Positions 36,203 through 45,713 of a DNA stretch of 64,000 bases are shown here, piece by piece. Position 1 is the first letter of the stretch; each line of letters starts with the position of its first letter. A program made the position numbers and the translations under genes. The notes below the pieces were generated by a model that saw only the letters and a list, made by a program, of their open reading frames with translations, did not search any database and was not told where the DNA came from. Source of the DNA: Xanthomonas bromi (GTDB taxonomy: Bacteria > Pseudomonadota > Gammaproteobacteria > Xanthomonadales > Xanthomonadaceae); assembly GCF_900092025.1 (NCBI RefSeq), contig NZ_FLTX01000027.1:62001-126000 (forward strand). Direction: 5' to 3'.

Positions 36203-38269
36203 ATGCCCGCTAGTCTCGCTCCCTCATTTCTCCGCTCCGCGCTCTCGCTGGCCCTGACCAGTCTGCTGGCCCCTGCCCTGGCCATGGCCGAAGACGCCCC
36301 GGCCGATGCCGACCCGCAGACGCCGCCGGCATCGGACAGCCGCCACGACGCCACCCATTCCAGCGGACGGCATATCAAGGACCTGGACAAGGTCGTGGTC
36401 ACCGCCAGCCCGCTGCGCGATGCCGCCGGCGAGCTGAGCCGCTCGGTGGAAGTGCTGGCCGGCGAGCGCCTGGATGAGGTGCGCAGTTCCAGCCTGGGCG
36501 AAACCGTGGCCAGCCTGCCGGGCGTGCAGAGCTCCAACTTCGGCCCCGGCGTGGGCCGGCCGATCATCCGCGGCCTGGACGGCCCGCGCGTGGCGGTGCT
36601 GCGCGACGGGCTGTCCACCCAGGACGTGTCCACCGTCAGCCAGGATCATTCGCCGGCGATCGAGCCGTTCCTGGCTAACCAGATCGAGGTGCTCAAGGGT
36701 CCATCCACCCTGCTGTACGGCTCCGGCGCCATCGGCGGCGTGGTCAACGTGGTCGACGGACGCATCGCCGAAACGCCGGTGGACGGCTTCAGCGGGCGCG
36801 CCGAAGTGCGCTTCGACGGCGGCGACAAGGACGGCAATACCGACATGTTCCGCGTCGATGCCGGCAACGGCAGCGGGCTGTCGATCCATGCCGATGGCGT
36901 GTACCGCAACCAGAACGACTACGACACCCCGCGGGGCCGCCAACTCAATAGCTGGATCGATTCCAAGGTGGGCTCGATCGGCGCCTCGCTGTCCGGCGAC
37001 TGGGGCTTTGTCGGCCTGTCGGCCTCGCGCTTTCGCGACAACTACGGCAACCCCGGCGAGCCGGGCGACCCGTCCATCGGCGAGCGTGGCGTCTCCCTGA
37101 AATTGCAGCAGGACCGCTACGACCTCAAGGGCGGGCTGACCGATCCGTGGGGCGAAGGCAGCGCGCTGCGCTACAGCTTCGGCCACACCGATTACGCGCA
37201 TACCGAATTCGAAGGCGACGAAGTGGGCACGGTGTTCACCAAGCGCGCCAACGAGGGCCGTGTGGAAGCATCGTTCACCTTCGGCGGCGGCTGGCAGACC
37301 GCGTTCGGCCTGCAGGGCAGCGACACCACCTTCCAGGCGATCGGTGAAGAATCCTTCGTGCCCAAGACCGATACGCGTTCGCTCGGTGCATTCGCCGTGG
37401 CGCGCAACAGCTGGGAGCGCGTCACCGCCGAAGTCGGTGCGCGCGTGGACAAGGTCAAGTACCAGACCGACATCGGCGTGGACCGCGATTTCACCCCGAC
37501 CAGCTTCTCGGCCAGCGGCGGTTTCCGCTTCAACGAGCAGTGGCGCCTGACCGCCAGCCTGGACCACGCCGAACGCGCGCCGGCCGAAGAAGAACTGTTC
37601 GCCAACGGCCCGCATATCGCCACCCTCGCCTTCGAGATCGGCAATGCGGATCTGAAGACCGAAAAGGCCAACCAGGCGGAGTTGGGTTTGAACTTTCAGA
37701 ACGAGTGGGTGGATGCCAAGGTGGCGGCGTACTACAACCGCTACAACGACTTCGTCTACATCGTCGACACCGGCAATCAGTGGTTCAACGAAGAAGACAA
37801 CGACTTCCTGCCGATCCGCCAGTGGACGCAGGCCGATGCGATCTTCCACGGCTTCGAGGGCGAGGCCACCTTGCATCTGGCCAACAACGACAACGGCGCA
37901 TGGGACCTGCGCGTGTTCGGCGACACCGTACGCGCGCGCTTGAGCGACGGCGGCAATCTGCCGCGTATCGCACCGGGCCGTTTCGGTACGCAGCTGCGCT
38001 GGAATGCGGAGCAATGGCGCGCATCGCTCGGCGCCACCCGCACCCTGAAGCAGGACAAGGTCGCAGTGAACGAAACCCCGACCGACGGCTACACCTTCGT
38101 CGATGCTCACCTGGCCTATCACATGGACCACGGCAGCACCGCATGGGAAGTGTTTCTGGATGGCAATAACCTCACCAACCAGGACGCACGCGTGCATACC
38201 TCCTTCCTCAAGGACGACGTGATGCTTCCCGGCCGCAGCGCCTCGTTCGGCGTGCGCCTGTTTTTCTGA
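36203..38269 (+). CDS. ZnuD-like TonB-dependent outer-membrane receptor
   Basis: 688 residues. Signal peptide at 1-29 (ending AMAE), then the TonB-box region DLDKVVVTASPL. The plug domain contains SLGETVASLPGVQSSNFGPGVGRPIIRGLDGPRV, split here as residues 96-129, with IEVLKGPSTLLYGSGAIGGVVNVVDGRI after it; both match the ZnuD family of zinc receptors. A beta-barrel follows, ending in Phe (RLFF), as expected for outer-membrane insertion. It probably imports zinc using TonB energy. A Zur-box-like palindrome lies about 120 bases upstream, and a terminator follows. Confidence 0.85.
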   Translation: MPASLAPSFLRSALSLALTSLLAPALAMAEDAPADADPQTPPASDSRHDATHSSGRHIKDLDKVVVTASPLRDAAGELSRSVEVLAGERLDEVRSSSLGETVASLPGVQSSNFGPGVGRPIIRGLDGPRVAVLRDGLSTQDVSTVSQDHSPAIEPFLANQIEVLKGPSTLLYGSGAIGGVVNVVDGRIAETPVDGFSGRAEVRFDGGDKDGNTDMFRVDAGNGSGLSIHADGVYRNQNDYDTPRGRQLNSWIDSKVGSIGASLSGDWGFVGLSASRFRDNYGNPGEPGDPSIGERGVSLKLQQDRYDLKGGLTDPWGEGSALRYSFGHTDYAHTEFEGDEVGTVFTKRANEGRVEASFTFGGGWQTAFGLQGSDTTFQAIGEESFVPKTDTRSLGAFAVARNSWERVTAEVGARVDKVKYQTDIGVDRDFTPTSFSASGGFRFNEQWRLTASLDHAERAPAEEELFANGPHIATLAFEIGNADLKTEKANQAELGLNFQNEWVDAKVAAYYNRYNDFVYIVDTGNQWFNEEDNDFLPIRQWTQADAIFHGFEGEATLHLANNDNGAWDLRVFGDTVRARLSDGGNLPRIAPGRFGTQLRWNAEQWRASLGATRTLKQDKVAVNETPTDGYTFVDAHLAYHMDHGSTAWEVFLDGNNLTNQDARVHTSFLKDDVMLPGRSASFGVRLFF

Positions 38270-38301
38270 CAGCGGATTCTCTTTCCGGCTGAATGGAAGC
38301 G

Positions 38302-38325
38302 AGGCCGCCTTCGGGCGGCCTTTTT
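38302..38325 (+). terminator. Rho-independent terminator after znuD-like gene
   Basis: AGGCCGCC/GGCGGCCT stem with a TTCG loop, followed by five T (38321-38325). A strong canonical structure 30 bases past the stop codon. Confidence 0.88.
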
Positions 38326-38656
38326 ATGCGTGTTGCTGACGCATCAGCGCATGCGGTAGTGGCGACACCACGCCTGCAGTCGCGTTCGTCGCTGCGCGCG
38401 TCGGTCCAACAGAGAAGATGTGATCGGCGCTGCACCGCAAGCAGACACGGCCGTCTCCACGAGGTGAAACGCAGCCATCGCTGCTGCGTTGCACAACAGG
38501 CTGCGGCGCATCTGGGGTTAAAACTTCATTAGCACTGCGTTGACAGGGGGCGCAAGCGACGCGATAGCGCGGGCGCACGCGTGCACTGCCTGCCGATGCA
38601 TGCACACCATTGCGTGGCTCGGCTGCGTTCTTGCACTGACACAAGGAGCCTTGCGC
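38326..38656. other. Gene-free region upstream of a TonB receptor
   Basis: About 330 bp after the terminator. It carries the AAGGAG ribosome binding site at 38643-38648. No Fur-box, riboswitch or other regulatory motif could be recognised; the GTTAAAACTTCATTAG stretch near 38517 is the most AT-rich part. Confidence 0.45.
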
Positions 38657-41038
38657 ATGCGTTTTTCCTCACCCCGCTACGCCCTCTCGCTCGCCATCGC
38701 CGCCGCGCTGCTGGCACCGGATGGCCGCACGCAGACCATCACGCCTGCCTCGGGCAATCAGGACGCCACCACGCTGGATGCGGTCATCGTCAGCGGTACC
38801 GCGCGCTTCAAGGGCCTGGCCAAGCGCGACGCCAGTTTTTCGATCACCACGGCCAGCCCGGAGCAGATTCAGCAAGCGGTGCCACAGAGCACCGCAGACC
38901 TGCTCAAGATCGTACCCGGCGTGTGGGCCGAGCCCAGCGGTGGCGGGACCGGTGCCAATATCTTCGTGCGCGGCATGCCGTCCGAAGGCGATGCACCGTT
39001 CGTGACCATGCAACTGGATGGCTCACCGCTGTTCCCGCCGCCGAGCTTGTCGTTCCTGGAAAATTCCACGCTGTTCCGCGTCGACGATACGATCGAACGC
39101 ATGGAAGTGTTGCGCGGCGGCTCCAGTCCCATCTTCTCCAACGGCCAGCCCGGACTTACCGTCAATTTCATCCAGAAAAAAGGCCAGGACGAACCCGAAG
39201 GCAGCGTGCGTGTGACCGGCGGCAACAATGCCTTGCGCCGGATCGACCTGTTCAACAGCGGGCCGATGGGCAATGGATGGTATTACAGCATTGGCGGTTT
39301 CTTCCGCGAGACCGACGGCGTACGCGACCCGCAGTTCTCCGCCGACAAGGGCGGTCAGTTCAGTGCCACCTTGAGCAAACGCTGGGACAGCGGCGAGTTG
39401 TCGTTCTATGCGCGGCATACCGACGACAACAACGCGTTCTATACCGCGATTCCGCTGCTCTCGCGCAATAACGGCAACGACCTGTCCAGCTTCCCCGGCT
39501 TGAACGCCCAGACCGGCACCCTGCTCGGCCGCGACTTCCGCAATGTGGGTCTGCTGATCGGCCCCAACGGCCAGACGCTGCGGCGCGATCTGGCCGACGG
39601 ACGTGGCGTCAACATCGATGTGTTCGGCGGCGAATGGAACTGGGAAAGCGGCGGCTGGACCGTTGCCGACCGCTTCAACGTGATGAGCGGCAGTGCGCCG
39701 ACCTACGCGCTGTTTACCGGCGATGCGCCGCAACGCCTAGGCGATTTCATTGCCGGTTACGGCAGCAGCGGTAGCGCCAGTTACACCAATGGCGGCGGCG
39801 CGGTAGACCCGAATCAGCAGGTGCTCGAAGCCGGTTGGTGGTCCGTGGACAAGCGCCTGAATTCCTTCACCAACGACCTGCGCATGAGCCGCGAGTTGTT
39901 TGCCGGCAATACGCTGACAGTGGGCGCGTATTACGCCAAGTATTCGTCTGCCGACACCTGGTACCTGGGCAACACCATGCTGCTCACCGCGCAAAACAAC
40001 GCGCGCCGCATCGATGTGGCATTGGACGATGGCCGCCAGGCCACGCGCCAGGGTTTTACCAGCACTGCTTTTCTCAACCTGCGCGCCAAGTACAACGGCG
40101 AAAACATCGCTGCCTTCGTCGCCGACGAGTGGGAACTGAGCGAGCGCCTGCGCCTGGACCTGGGCGCGCGCTACGAGCGCCAGAGCGTCACCGGCGATGT
40201 GCACGACACCGCCACCGTGGATCTGGATGGCACCCCGACCACGCTGTACGACAACGCCACCTCACTGGCACTGGCGACCACGCGGCGCATCGATCAGGAC
40301 GATGAGGCGTTTTCGTGGACGGCCGGCTTGAACTTCACGCTCGATCAGAACAACAGCCTGTTTGCGCGGGTCAACTCCGGGGTGAAGTTTCCCGGCTTCG
40401 ACAACCTGCGCGATGGGCAAACCCGGGTACAGGACGTGGATCAATACGAGCTGGGCCTGAAGTCCGGCACCAATGCATACGATGTGTATCTCACCGCGTT
40501 CTACAACACCTTCAAGAACTCACCCTTTCAGGCGTTTCTGGCCAATGGCCAGAACTTCACCGCGGTGGGCGACTCGCGCGCGCGCGGTCTGGAAGTGGAA
40601 GGGGCGATCCGTCCATTCGGTGGTTTCGAACTGGCGGGTACCGGGGTGTGGCTGGATGCGAAGTACCGCAACTATCGCGAATTCACCGGCAACCAGGTGA
40701 TGCGCCAACCCAAGCGCCAGTTCCGCATCACGCCCAGTTATTACTGGATGCTGCCGTTCGGCGATCTCAAGGTATTTGCCACCTACTCGTCCATCGGTGA
40801 TCGCTTCGCGGATCTGGCCAACAGCCAGCGCCTGCCCGCGTACGACATGCTGGATATCGGCGCCAACCTGCATGTGGACGAACATTGGGAAATCACCGCC
40901 AGCGGCAGCAACGTCACCGACACGCTGGGCCTCACCGAGGGCAACGTGCGCGTGCCCGGCGCGGCCACCGGCGGGGTCTTCATGGGCCGGCCGATTGCCG
41001 GGCGGCAGTACCAGATGTCGGTGGCCTACCGCTGGTAG
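38657..41038 (+). CDS. TonB-dependent receptor of unknown substrate
   Basis: 793 residues. The ATG at 38657 has AAGGAG 8 bases upstream. A signal peptide (1-26, RTQT) leads to a TonB-box-like segment TTLDAVIVSGTA and a plug with STADLLKIVPGVWAEPSGG and IERMEVLRGGSSPIFSNGQPG. The barrel has many alternating strands and ends in Trp (YRW). The plug lacks a distinct siderophore signature, so the ligand could be a siderophore, carbohydrate or other. Xanthomonas carries many such receptors. No partner genes are nearby. Confidence 0.85.
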   Translation: MRFSSPRYALSLAIAAALLAPDGRTQTITPASGNQDATTLDAVIVSGTARFKGLAKRDASFSITTASPEQIQQAVPQSTADLLKIVPGVWAEPSGGGTGANIFVRGMPSEGDAPFVTMQLDGSPLFPPPSLSFLENSTLFRVDDTIERMEVLRGGSSPIFSNGQPGLTVNFIQKKGQDEPEGSVRVTGGNNALRRIDLFNSGPMGNGWYYSIGGFFRETDGVRDPQFSADKGGQFSATLSKRWDSGELSFYARHTDDNNAFYTAIPLLSRNNGNDLSSFPGLNAQTGTLLGRDFRNVGLLIGPNGQTLRRDLADGRGVNIDVFGGEWNWESGGWTVADRFNVMSGSAPTYALFTGDAPQRLGDFIAGYGSSGSASYTNGGGAVDPNQQVLEAGWWSVDKRLNSFTNDLRMSRELFAGNTLTVGAYYAKYSSADTWYLGNTMLLTAQNNARRIDVALDDGRQATRQGFTSTAFLNLRAKYNGENIAAFVADEWELSERLRLDLGARYERQSVTGDVHDTATVDLDGTPTTLYDNATSLALATTRRIDQDDEAFSWTAGLNFTLDQNNSLFARVNSGVKFPGFDNLRDGQTRVQDVDQYELGLKSGTNAYDVYLTAFYNTFKNSPFQAFLANGQNFTAVGDSRARGLEVEGAIRPFGGFELAGTGVWLDAKYRNYREFTGNQVMRQPKRQFRITPSYYWMLPFGDLKVFATYSSIGDRFADLANSQRLPAYDMLDIGANLHVDEHWEITASGSNVTDTLGLTEGNVRVPGAATGGVFMGRPIAGRQYQMSVAYRW

Positions 41039-41636
41039 ATCGGCCTTCCACCGACCCGCGCAGCAGCAGAGATTGCTGCGCGGATGCCCGCACACGGCGC
41101 GCGCTGCTTCACCGCATTGTCGCGCCGACGGATGCAATGACCGTCGCCCGGCATTGCGAAACGCTGCCTGACGGCAACGCGAGCGCCTTCGCCACACGCA
41201 CCAGGCGGTGCAAGCACTGAAGCGCTAGCGCTCTTGAAAGCGGCACCCGATACGATGCAGGACTGCGCATTTCGATAGCTTATTCCGATCGACACCATCT
41301 CTCTTTCAAAATTTCGCGGGAATTTTTGCACGCGAAATTTCGCGTGTAAGACGCAACTCGACAAACAGGTCGTAAATTGCGCGACGCATCACGCAGATAC
41401 CACCGATTGCCGCCCTTGCAGGCAATGATTTCCCGCCCTTTACTCTAGGTAGTGGCGCTGTCGACGCGTCGCCAACATCGGCTGCATCGACATGCACAGG
41501 GGAATCGAGTCACGACCTGACCGCATGCATTCCATCAATGGAGCGTTTTTAGCTTTCGCGAGACAAACAGAGCGGTGCGCCGACCGACATGGCCAAACCC
41601 TTCCTATCTTCCCTGCCCCACTACAGAAACCATTCC
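41039..41636. other. Long intergenic region with repeated AAATTTCGCG motif
   Basis: About 600 bp without a gene. It contains a 12-nt perfect palindrome AGCGCTAGCGCT at about 41222-41233 and a run of inverted AAATTTCGCG units at 41309-41344, the likeliest control site for the protease gene downstream. Confidence 0.55.
41309..41344. promoter_or_regulatory. Triple AAATTTCGCG inverted/direct repeat
   Basis: AAATTTCGCG (41309-41318), its reverse complement CGCGAAATTT (41331-41340), and again TTTCGCG to 41344, so that 41331-41344 is itself a perfect 14-nt palindrome. Two interleaved palindromes about 300 bp upstream of the secreted protease gene suggest a regulator site. Confidence 0.5.
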
Positions 41637-43460
41637 ATGACACTGCCTACCCTGCGACGAATGCCGCTGCATTGCGCTTGTTTGCTGGCGCTTGGTCTCT
41701 CCTCGCTGGCAGCCAATGCTGCAGCAACCGGTGCTGATGCGCCGATTAAAACGACATCCAGCACAAAGGACGCCAGCGACCCGCTGTTCCGCTACCAATG
41801 GCATCTGCTCAATCAAGGCCAGCCGGTGTTCGGCGACCAACGTCCGCAGCCAGGCGTCGACCTGGATGTGGACATGCTGCACGCGGTCGGCATCCGCGGA
41901 GCCGGAGTCAAGGTGGCGGTCGTCGATGATGGGCTTGAGATCGCGCATGAGGATCTCGTCGACAACATCGTCGCCGGCGGCTCGCATAACTTCTTAAATG
42001 GCTCCAACGATCCGACGCCGCCGGCGGATGCAATCGATACCGACCACGGCACTGCCGTCGCCGGCATCATCGCGGCGCGTGGATGGAATGGATTGGGTGG
42101 ACGCGGTGTTGCACCCGAGGCGACGTTGGCTGGCTTCAACGCACTTTCCGAGAGCGACGGGAGCAAGCAGTACGTCGACATCCGTTACTCCTGGGGCGAT
42201 GGGCCCGAGGCCCGTGCGATGGATGTGTTCAATAACAGCTTCGGTGTCCAGGCGGCGGCCTATCAATTCAGCGATGTCGACGAGCAACGTTCCCTGGAAA
42301 AACTGATGCGTGCCCAGCGTGGCGGCAAGGGCGGTATCTACGTCAAGGCAGCTGGCAATGATTTCAAGACGCTGGTCGATGTGGATGCACAGGGCAAGCT
42401 GATCGATCGCTGCAGCGACCAGACCCGGCAGCTTGGCGTCGCCTGCGGCAGTGCCAATGTCGACAACCTCAACAGCCTGACCCCCATGATCGTGGTGGGT
42501 GCAGTGAACGCCAATGGGGTGCGTGCAAGCTACTCATCGCCAGGATCCGCCTTGTGGGTGTCCGGACTCGGTGGGGAGTTTGGCTTTCAGCGCCGCTTCG
42601 ACCCGCATCCTGAGACCTTCAGCCCGAAGACTGCATTGCTCGCTGCGCAAGGCCCGCAGCCCTTCTTCTCACCGGCGCTCGTCACCACCGATCTGAGCGG
42701 ATGCGCTTCGGGCAACAATCGCGATCGCACACGCGCGCCGCAGAACGCGCTGGATACCAGCCACTCCACCATTGATGCATCGTGCAACTACAGCGCACGG
42801 ATGAATGGCACCTCCGCGGCCTCACCAACGGTTGCAGGCGTCGCAGCGCTGATGCTGAGCGCCAACCCGCAACTGACGCTGCGCGATGTCAAATACATCC
42901 TGGCCACGACCGCGGTGCAGGTCGATCCCAATCAAGCCAAGGTGTACTACAAGAACGCCTTGATCGAGCCTGCCTGGATCACCAATGCGGCCGGTCACCG
43001 TTTCAGCAACTGGTACGGATTCGGTCTGGTGGATGCCGCCGCTGCGGTGGAGCGCGCTGTGCATTTCACTCCGCTGCCTGCAATGCAGGACACCGAATGG
43101 ACCGTCTATGATGGAAAAAGCAGCACCATTGGCGGTATCGGGTCTCCGGCGCGATTGGCGATCGACATCAAGCAGTCTTTCAAGGTGGAAGGCGTACAGC
43201 TGTACTTCGCCGGGACGCACAAGGACCCCCGCAACCTGCGCGCAGTGCTGGTCTCGCCCAGCGGCACCCGCAGCACACTGATGACGCCGTTTTCCACGCT
43301 CGATCAGAGTGACGAGGGCTTCGTTGTCTTCCTGACCTCAAGCAATGCTTTCCTGGACGAGCCGGCAGCCGGTCGCTGGACATTGGAGGTGGACGACATG
43401 CTCGCCGACAACGGCAAGGAACAACTACAGGAATTCGAAATGCGCGTGGTGGGCCACTGA
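41637..43460 (+). CDS. Secreted kexin-like subtilase (S8) with P domain
   Basis: 607 residues from the ATG at 41637; a signal peptide ends AANA (about 28). The catalytic triad is Asp97 (AVVDDGLEI), His137 (DTDHGTAVAG) and Ser393 (NGTSAASPTVAG), with the oxyanion Asn in KAAGNDF. The closest-looking group is the S8B kexin/furin type, supported by a C-terminal P/Homo-B domain (about 500-600: AIDIKQSFKVEGVQLYF, AGRWTLEVDD). Inserts between 215 and 330 carry extra Cys pairs. It is followed at one base by a second exported protein gene, which may be its chaperone or inhibitor. Confidence 0.88.
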   Translation: MTLPTLRRMPLHCACLLALGLSSLAANAAATGADAPIKTTSSTKDASDPLFRYQWHLLNQGQPVFGDQRPQPGVDLDVDMLHAVGIRGAGVKVAVVDDGLEIAHEDLVDNIVAGGSHNFLNGSNDPTPPADAIDTDHGTAVAGIIAARGWNGLGGRGVAPEATLAGFNALSESDGSKQYVDIRYSWGDGPEARAMDVFNNSFGVQAAAYQFSDVDEQRSLEKLMRAQRGGKGGIYVKAAGNDFKTLVDVDAQGKLIDRCSDQTRQLGVACGSANVDNLNSLTPMIVVGAVNANGVRASYSSPGSALWVSGLGGEFGFQRRFDPHPETFSPKTALLAAQGPQPFFSPALVTTDLSGCASGNNRDRTRAPQNALDTSHSTIDASCNYSARMNGTSAASPTVAGVAALMLSANPQLTLRDVKYILATTAVQVDPNQAKVYYKNALIEPAWITNAAGHRFSNWYGFGLVDAAAAVERAVHFTPLPAMQDTEWTVYDGKSSTIGGIGSPARLAIDIKQSFKVEGVQLYFAGTHKDPRNLRAVLVSPSGTRSTLMTPFSTLDQSDEGFVVFLTSSNAFLDEPAAGRWTLEVDDMLADNGKEQLQEFEMRVVGH

Positions 43461-43461
43461 C

Positions 43462-44058
43462 ATGAAAACCTCTCTGATCACGCTGCTGTGCGTCGCTGCA
43501 GCCAGCCTTTCCGCACCCGCATCGGCACAGGTGTTCGATAGCGCACGCCTGCGTGCTGCCGCGACCGGACAAACCATTGCGGTAGGCCATGCCAATTTCC
43601 GGCTGATTCCAGGTGCGCTGGTACGGCAAGTCGACGCCACGCGCAGCGCTGCCACCCTGCAATCGCTACAAGGCACGCAGACCAGCGCGAATGCGCCAGT
43701 TGCCCGCATCGATCGTTACGCGATCTACCTCGACAACGCGCGCGCCGCGAACTCGGTCGCGCGCACCATGGGCAGCGAACCGCCGGCGACCGTGGTTGCG
43801 GCACTGGAAACGCGCAGCGGCCAGCTGGCATTGCTTGGCGCTTCGATCAAATTGTTCGACACCACCCCCGTCATCGCACGTGCACTGGCCACGCGCACAG
43901 GCGGCAGGTTGATCTATGCCTCTGCCATCGATGGCAGCGCGATGATCGGCTACGACTCGGTGAGCACGGCATTGGACAATTGCCGACAGCTGCAAGGCAG
44001 CAACGGGGTGGGAGCGATCAAGCCGGAAGTGATTCAGCGGGCGGCGCGGCCGTTGTGA
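43462..44058 (+). CDS. Exported protein coupled to the kexin-like protease
   Basis: 198 residues. The ATG at 43462 follows the protease stop by one base, which implies translational coupling. A signal peptide ends ASAQ (about 22). The mature part is mixed alpha/beta with no Cys pair until LDNCRQLQG near the end, and no known motif. In Aeromonas sobria, the kexin-like protease ASP needs a dedicated external chaperone (ORF2) encoded immediately downstream. This gene has the same place and export signal, so a chaperone, inhibitor or propeptide-like role is a reasonable inference, not shown by sequence. Confidence 0.7.
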   Translation: MKTSLITLLCVAAASLSAPASAQVFDSARLRAAATGQTIAVGHANFRLIPGALVRQVDATRSAATLQSLQGTQTSANAPVARIDRYAIYLDNARAANSVARTMGSEPPATVVAALETRSGQLALLGASIKLFDTTPVIARALATRTGGRLIYASAIDGSAMIGYDSVSTALDNCRQLQGSNGVGAIKPEVIQRAARPL

Positions 44059-44141
44059 GGCGGCCACACTAAAACCTCGGCAGGGATGCGTGCCACGCTG
44101 CTGCGGTGAGGATGTCGCATGCAGCGATGGCGCAGCCGGCC

Positions 44142-45173
44142 CTACACCGGCAGCGGGCTACGCTCTGCAAACTGACCGCGCCAATAGGGGTAATAGGGGT
44201 ACGGTGGCTCCACTGCGCTGGCCTGATCCAGGCGGGTACGCTGGTCTTCGGTCAACGACCAGCCCACCGCACCGAGGTTTTCGCGCAACTGCACTTCATC
44301 GCGTGCGCCGATCAGCACCGTGCTCACGGTGGGCCGCTGCAACAGCCAGTTGATGGCGATCTGCGGGACGCTGCGGCCGGTCTCTGCGGCGATGGCATCG
44401 AGCGCATCGACGATGGCGAACAAGCGCGCATCCTCGATCGCGAGGCCGGCCGCGGCAGTGGCATGCAGACGGCTGTGTTGCGGCAACGGCTGACCGCGCC
44501 GCAGCTTGCCGGTCAGCCGTCCCCAACCGAGTGGGCTCCACACCACCGCACCAATGCCCTGGTCAATGCCCAGCGGCATCAGTTCCCACTCGTAGTCGCG
44601 CCCGGCCAGCGAGTAATAGGTCTGGTTGGCGACAAAGCGATTCCAGCCGTGCGCATCGGCCACCGCCTGCGATTTCATCAGCTGCCATCCGGCGTAATTG
44701 GAAGCGCCCAGATAGCGCACCTTGCCCGCGCGCACCAACCCGTCGAGCGTGGACAAGGTTTCTTCCATCGGCGTCAGCGCATCGAAGGCGTGCAGCTGCA
44801 GTAGATCGATGTAGTCGGTGCGCAAGCGGCGCAACGATGCGTCCACCGCACGCAGCAAACGGAAACGCGACGCGCCGGCGTCGTTGGGGCCATCGCCCAG
44901 GCGCAGGCCGGTCTTGGTCGAGATGATCACCTGATCGCGGCGGCCTTGCAGCGCCTGGCCGAGGATGTCTTCGGATGCGCCGTCGGAATACACATCGGCG
45001 GTGTCGAACAGGTTGAGCCCTGCATCGAGGCATAACGCGATCATGCGGCGCGCCTGCGCCACATCGGTGTCGCCCCAGGCAGAGAATAATGGCCCTTTCC
45101 CGCCGAATGTGCCGGCGCCCAGGCCGAGCACGGGCACCTTGAAACCGGAACGGCCGAGTAGACGGGTTTCCAT
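44142..45173 (-). CDS. Aldo/keto reductase
   Basis: 343 residues. The ATG at 45173 has AAGGAGT at a good distance. The (beta/alpha)8 reductase has the tetrad Asp and Tyr in FDTADVYSDG, Lys in ISTKTGL and His in LLQLHAF. The C-terminal GARDEVQLRENLGAV provides NADP contacts. It resembles the YajO/Tas/voltage-gated-beta-like group of broad-range reductases. No operon partner exists; upstream on the other side lies a deletion scar. Confidence 0.9.
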   Translation of the reverse strand: METRLLGRSGFKVPVLGLGAGTFGGKGPLFSAWGDTDVAQARRMIALCLDAGLNLFDTADVYSDGASEDILGQALQGRRDQVIISTKTGLRLGDGPNDAGASRFRLLRAVDASLRRLRTDYIDLLQLHAFDALTPMEETLSTLDGLVRAGKVRYLGASNYAGWQLMKSQAVADAHGWNRFVANQTYYSLAGRDYEWELMPLGIDQGIGAVVWSPLGWGRLTGKLRRGQPLPQHSRLHATAAAGLAIEDARLFAIVDALDAIAAETGRSVPQIAINWLLQRPTVSTVLIGARDEVQLRENLGAVGWSLTEDQRTRLDQASAVEPPYPYYPYWRGQFAERSPLPV

Positions 45174-45321
45174 CGAATGACTCCTTGCAATGTTGGATAA
45201 AGGGATGCGCCGCGTCATCGCTGACCGCTCGCGCATCTGTATTGGCCAGCAGCGATGCGGCGTATCGAGATCGGCCTGGCGCGCACGGCGCCACCGCGGC
45301 CATGACCAGCGCGCGATGAGC

Positions 45322-45480
45322 TCACCCCATCTGCGCGCAGACCGATGGCGCAGCAGTGCGGCGGCGTTGCAAGTGCACGCTCCACAGCGCGATCCCCAGC
45401 CCGATGGCACTCAACACCGCGGCCACCCACGGCGTTGCGACAAGGCCGGCCTGCGTGGCGATCACCACGCCCCCCAGCCA
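45322..45480 (-). pseudogene. MFS transporter, C-terminal remnant
   Basis: About 50 codons encode WLGGVVIATQAGLVATPWV, AVLSAIGLGIALWS and a basic tail LQRRRTAA. This resembles the last one and a half helices of DHA1-type MFS efflux proteins (typically about 390-400 residues). The remaining N-terminal part is absent: the frame stops resembling MFS at about 45480, exactly where the LysR remnant begins in the opposite direction. Confidence 0.6.
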
Positions 45481-45713
45481 TGCGCGACGCCGTGGTCGCC
45501 GGCCAGGGCATCGCGGTGCATTCGTACTGGCACATCGCCGACGAACTGCGCAGCGGCCGGCTGGTCGAAGTGATGCGCGACTACCCGCCACCCACCTCGC
45601 ATATCAGCGCAGTGATGCCGGCGCGCCAGCTGCAACCGCCGCGGGTGCGTGCGTTTGTGGAGTTCCTGCTGGAGCGGCTGGGCGAACAGCCACCGTGGGA
45701 AGTGCCGACGTAG
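45478..45713 (+). pseudogene. LysR-family regulator, C-terminal remnant
   Basis: About 77 codons match the end of a LysR substrate-binding domain: DAVVAGQGIAVHSYWHIADE, SGRLVEVMRDYPPP, AVMPARQLQPPRVRAFVEFL. The N-terminal helix-turn-helix and about two-thirds of the gene are missing. It begins at the same point at which the oppositely oriented MFS remnant ends, so both appear to be the outer halves of a divergent pair whose middle was deleted. Confidence 0.72.

Noticed and set aside
36224-38197. Roughly 650-codon open frame antisense to the znuD-like receptor
   Set aside because: Shadow frame caused by GC bias; composition lacks secondary-structure character and the sense gene has full receptor motifs.
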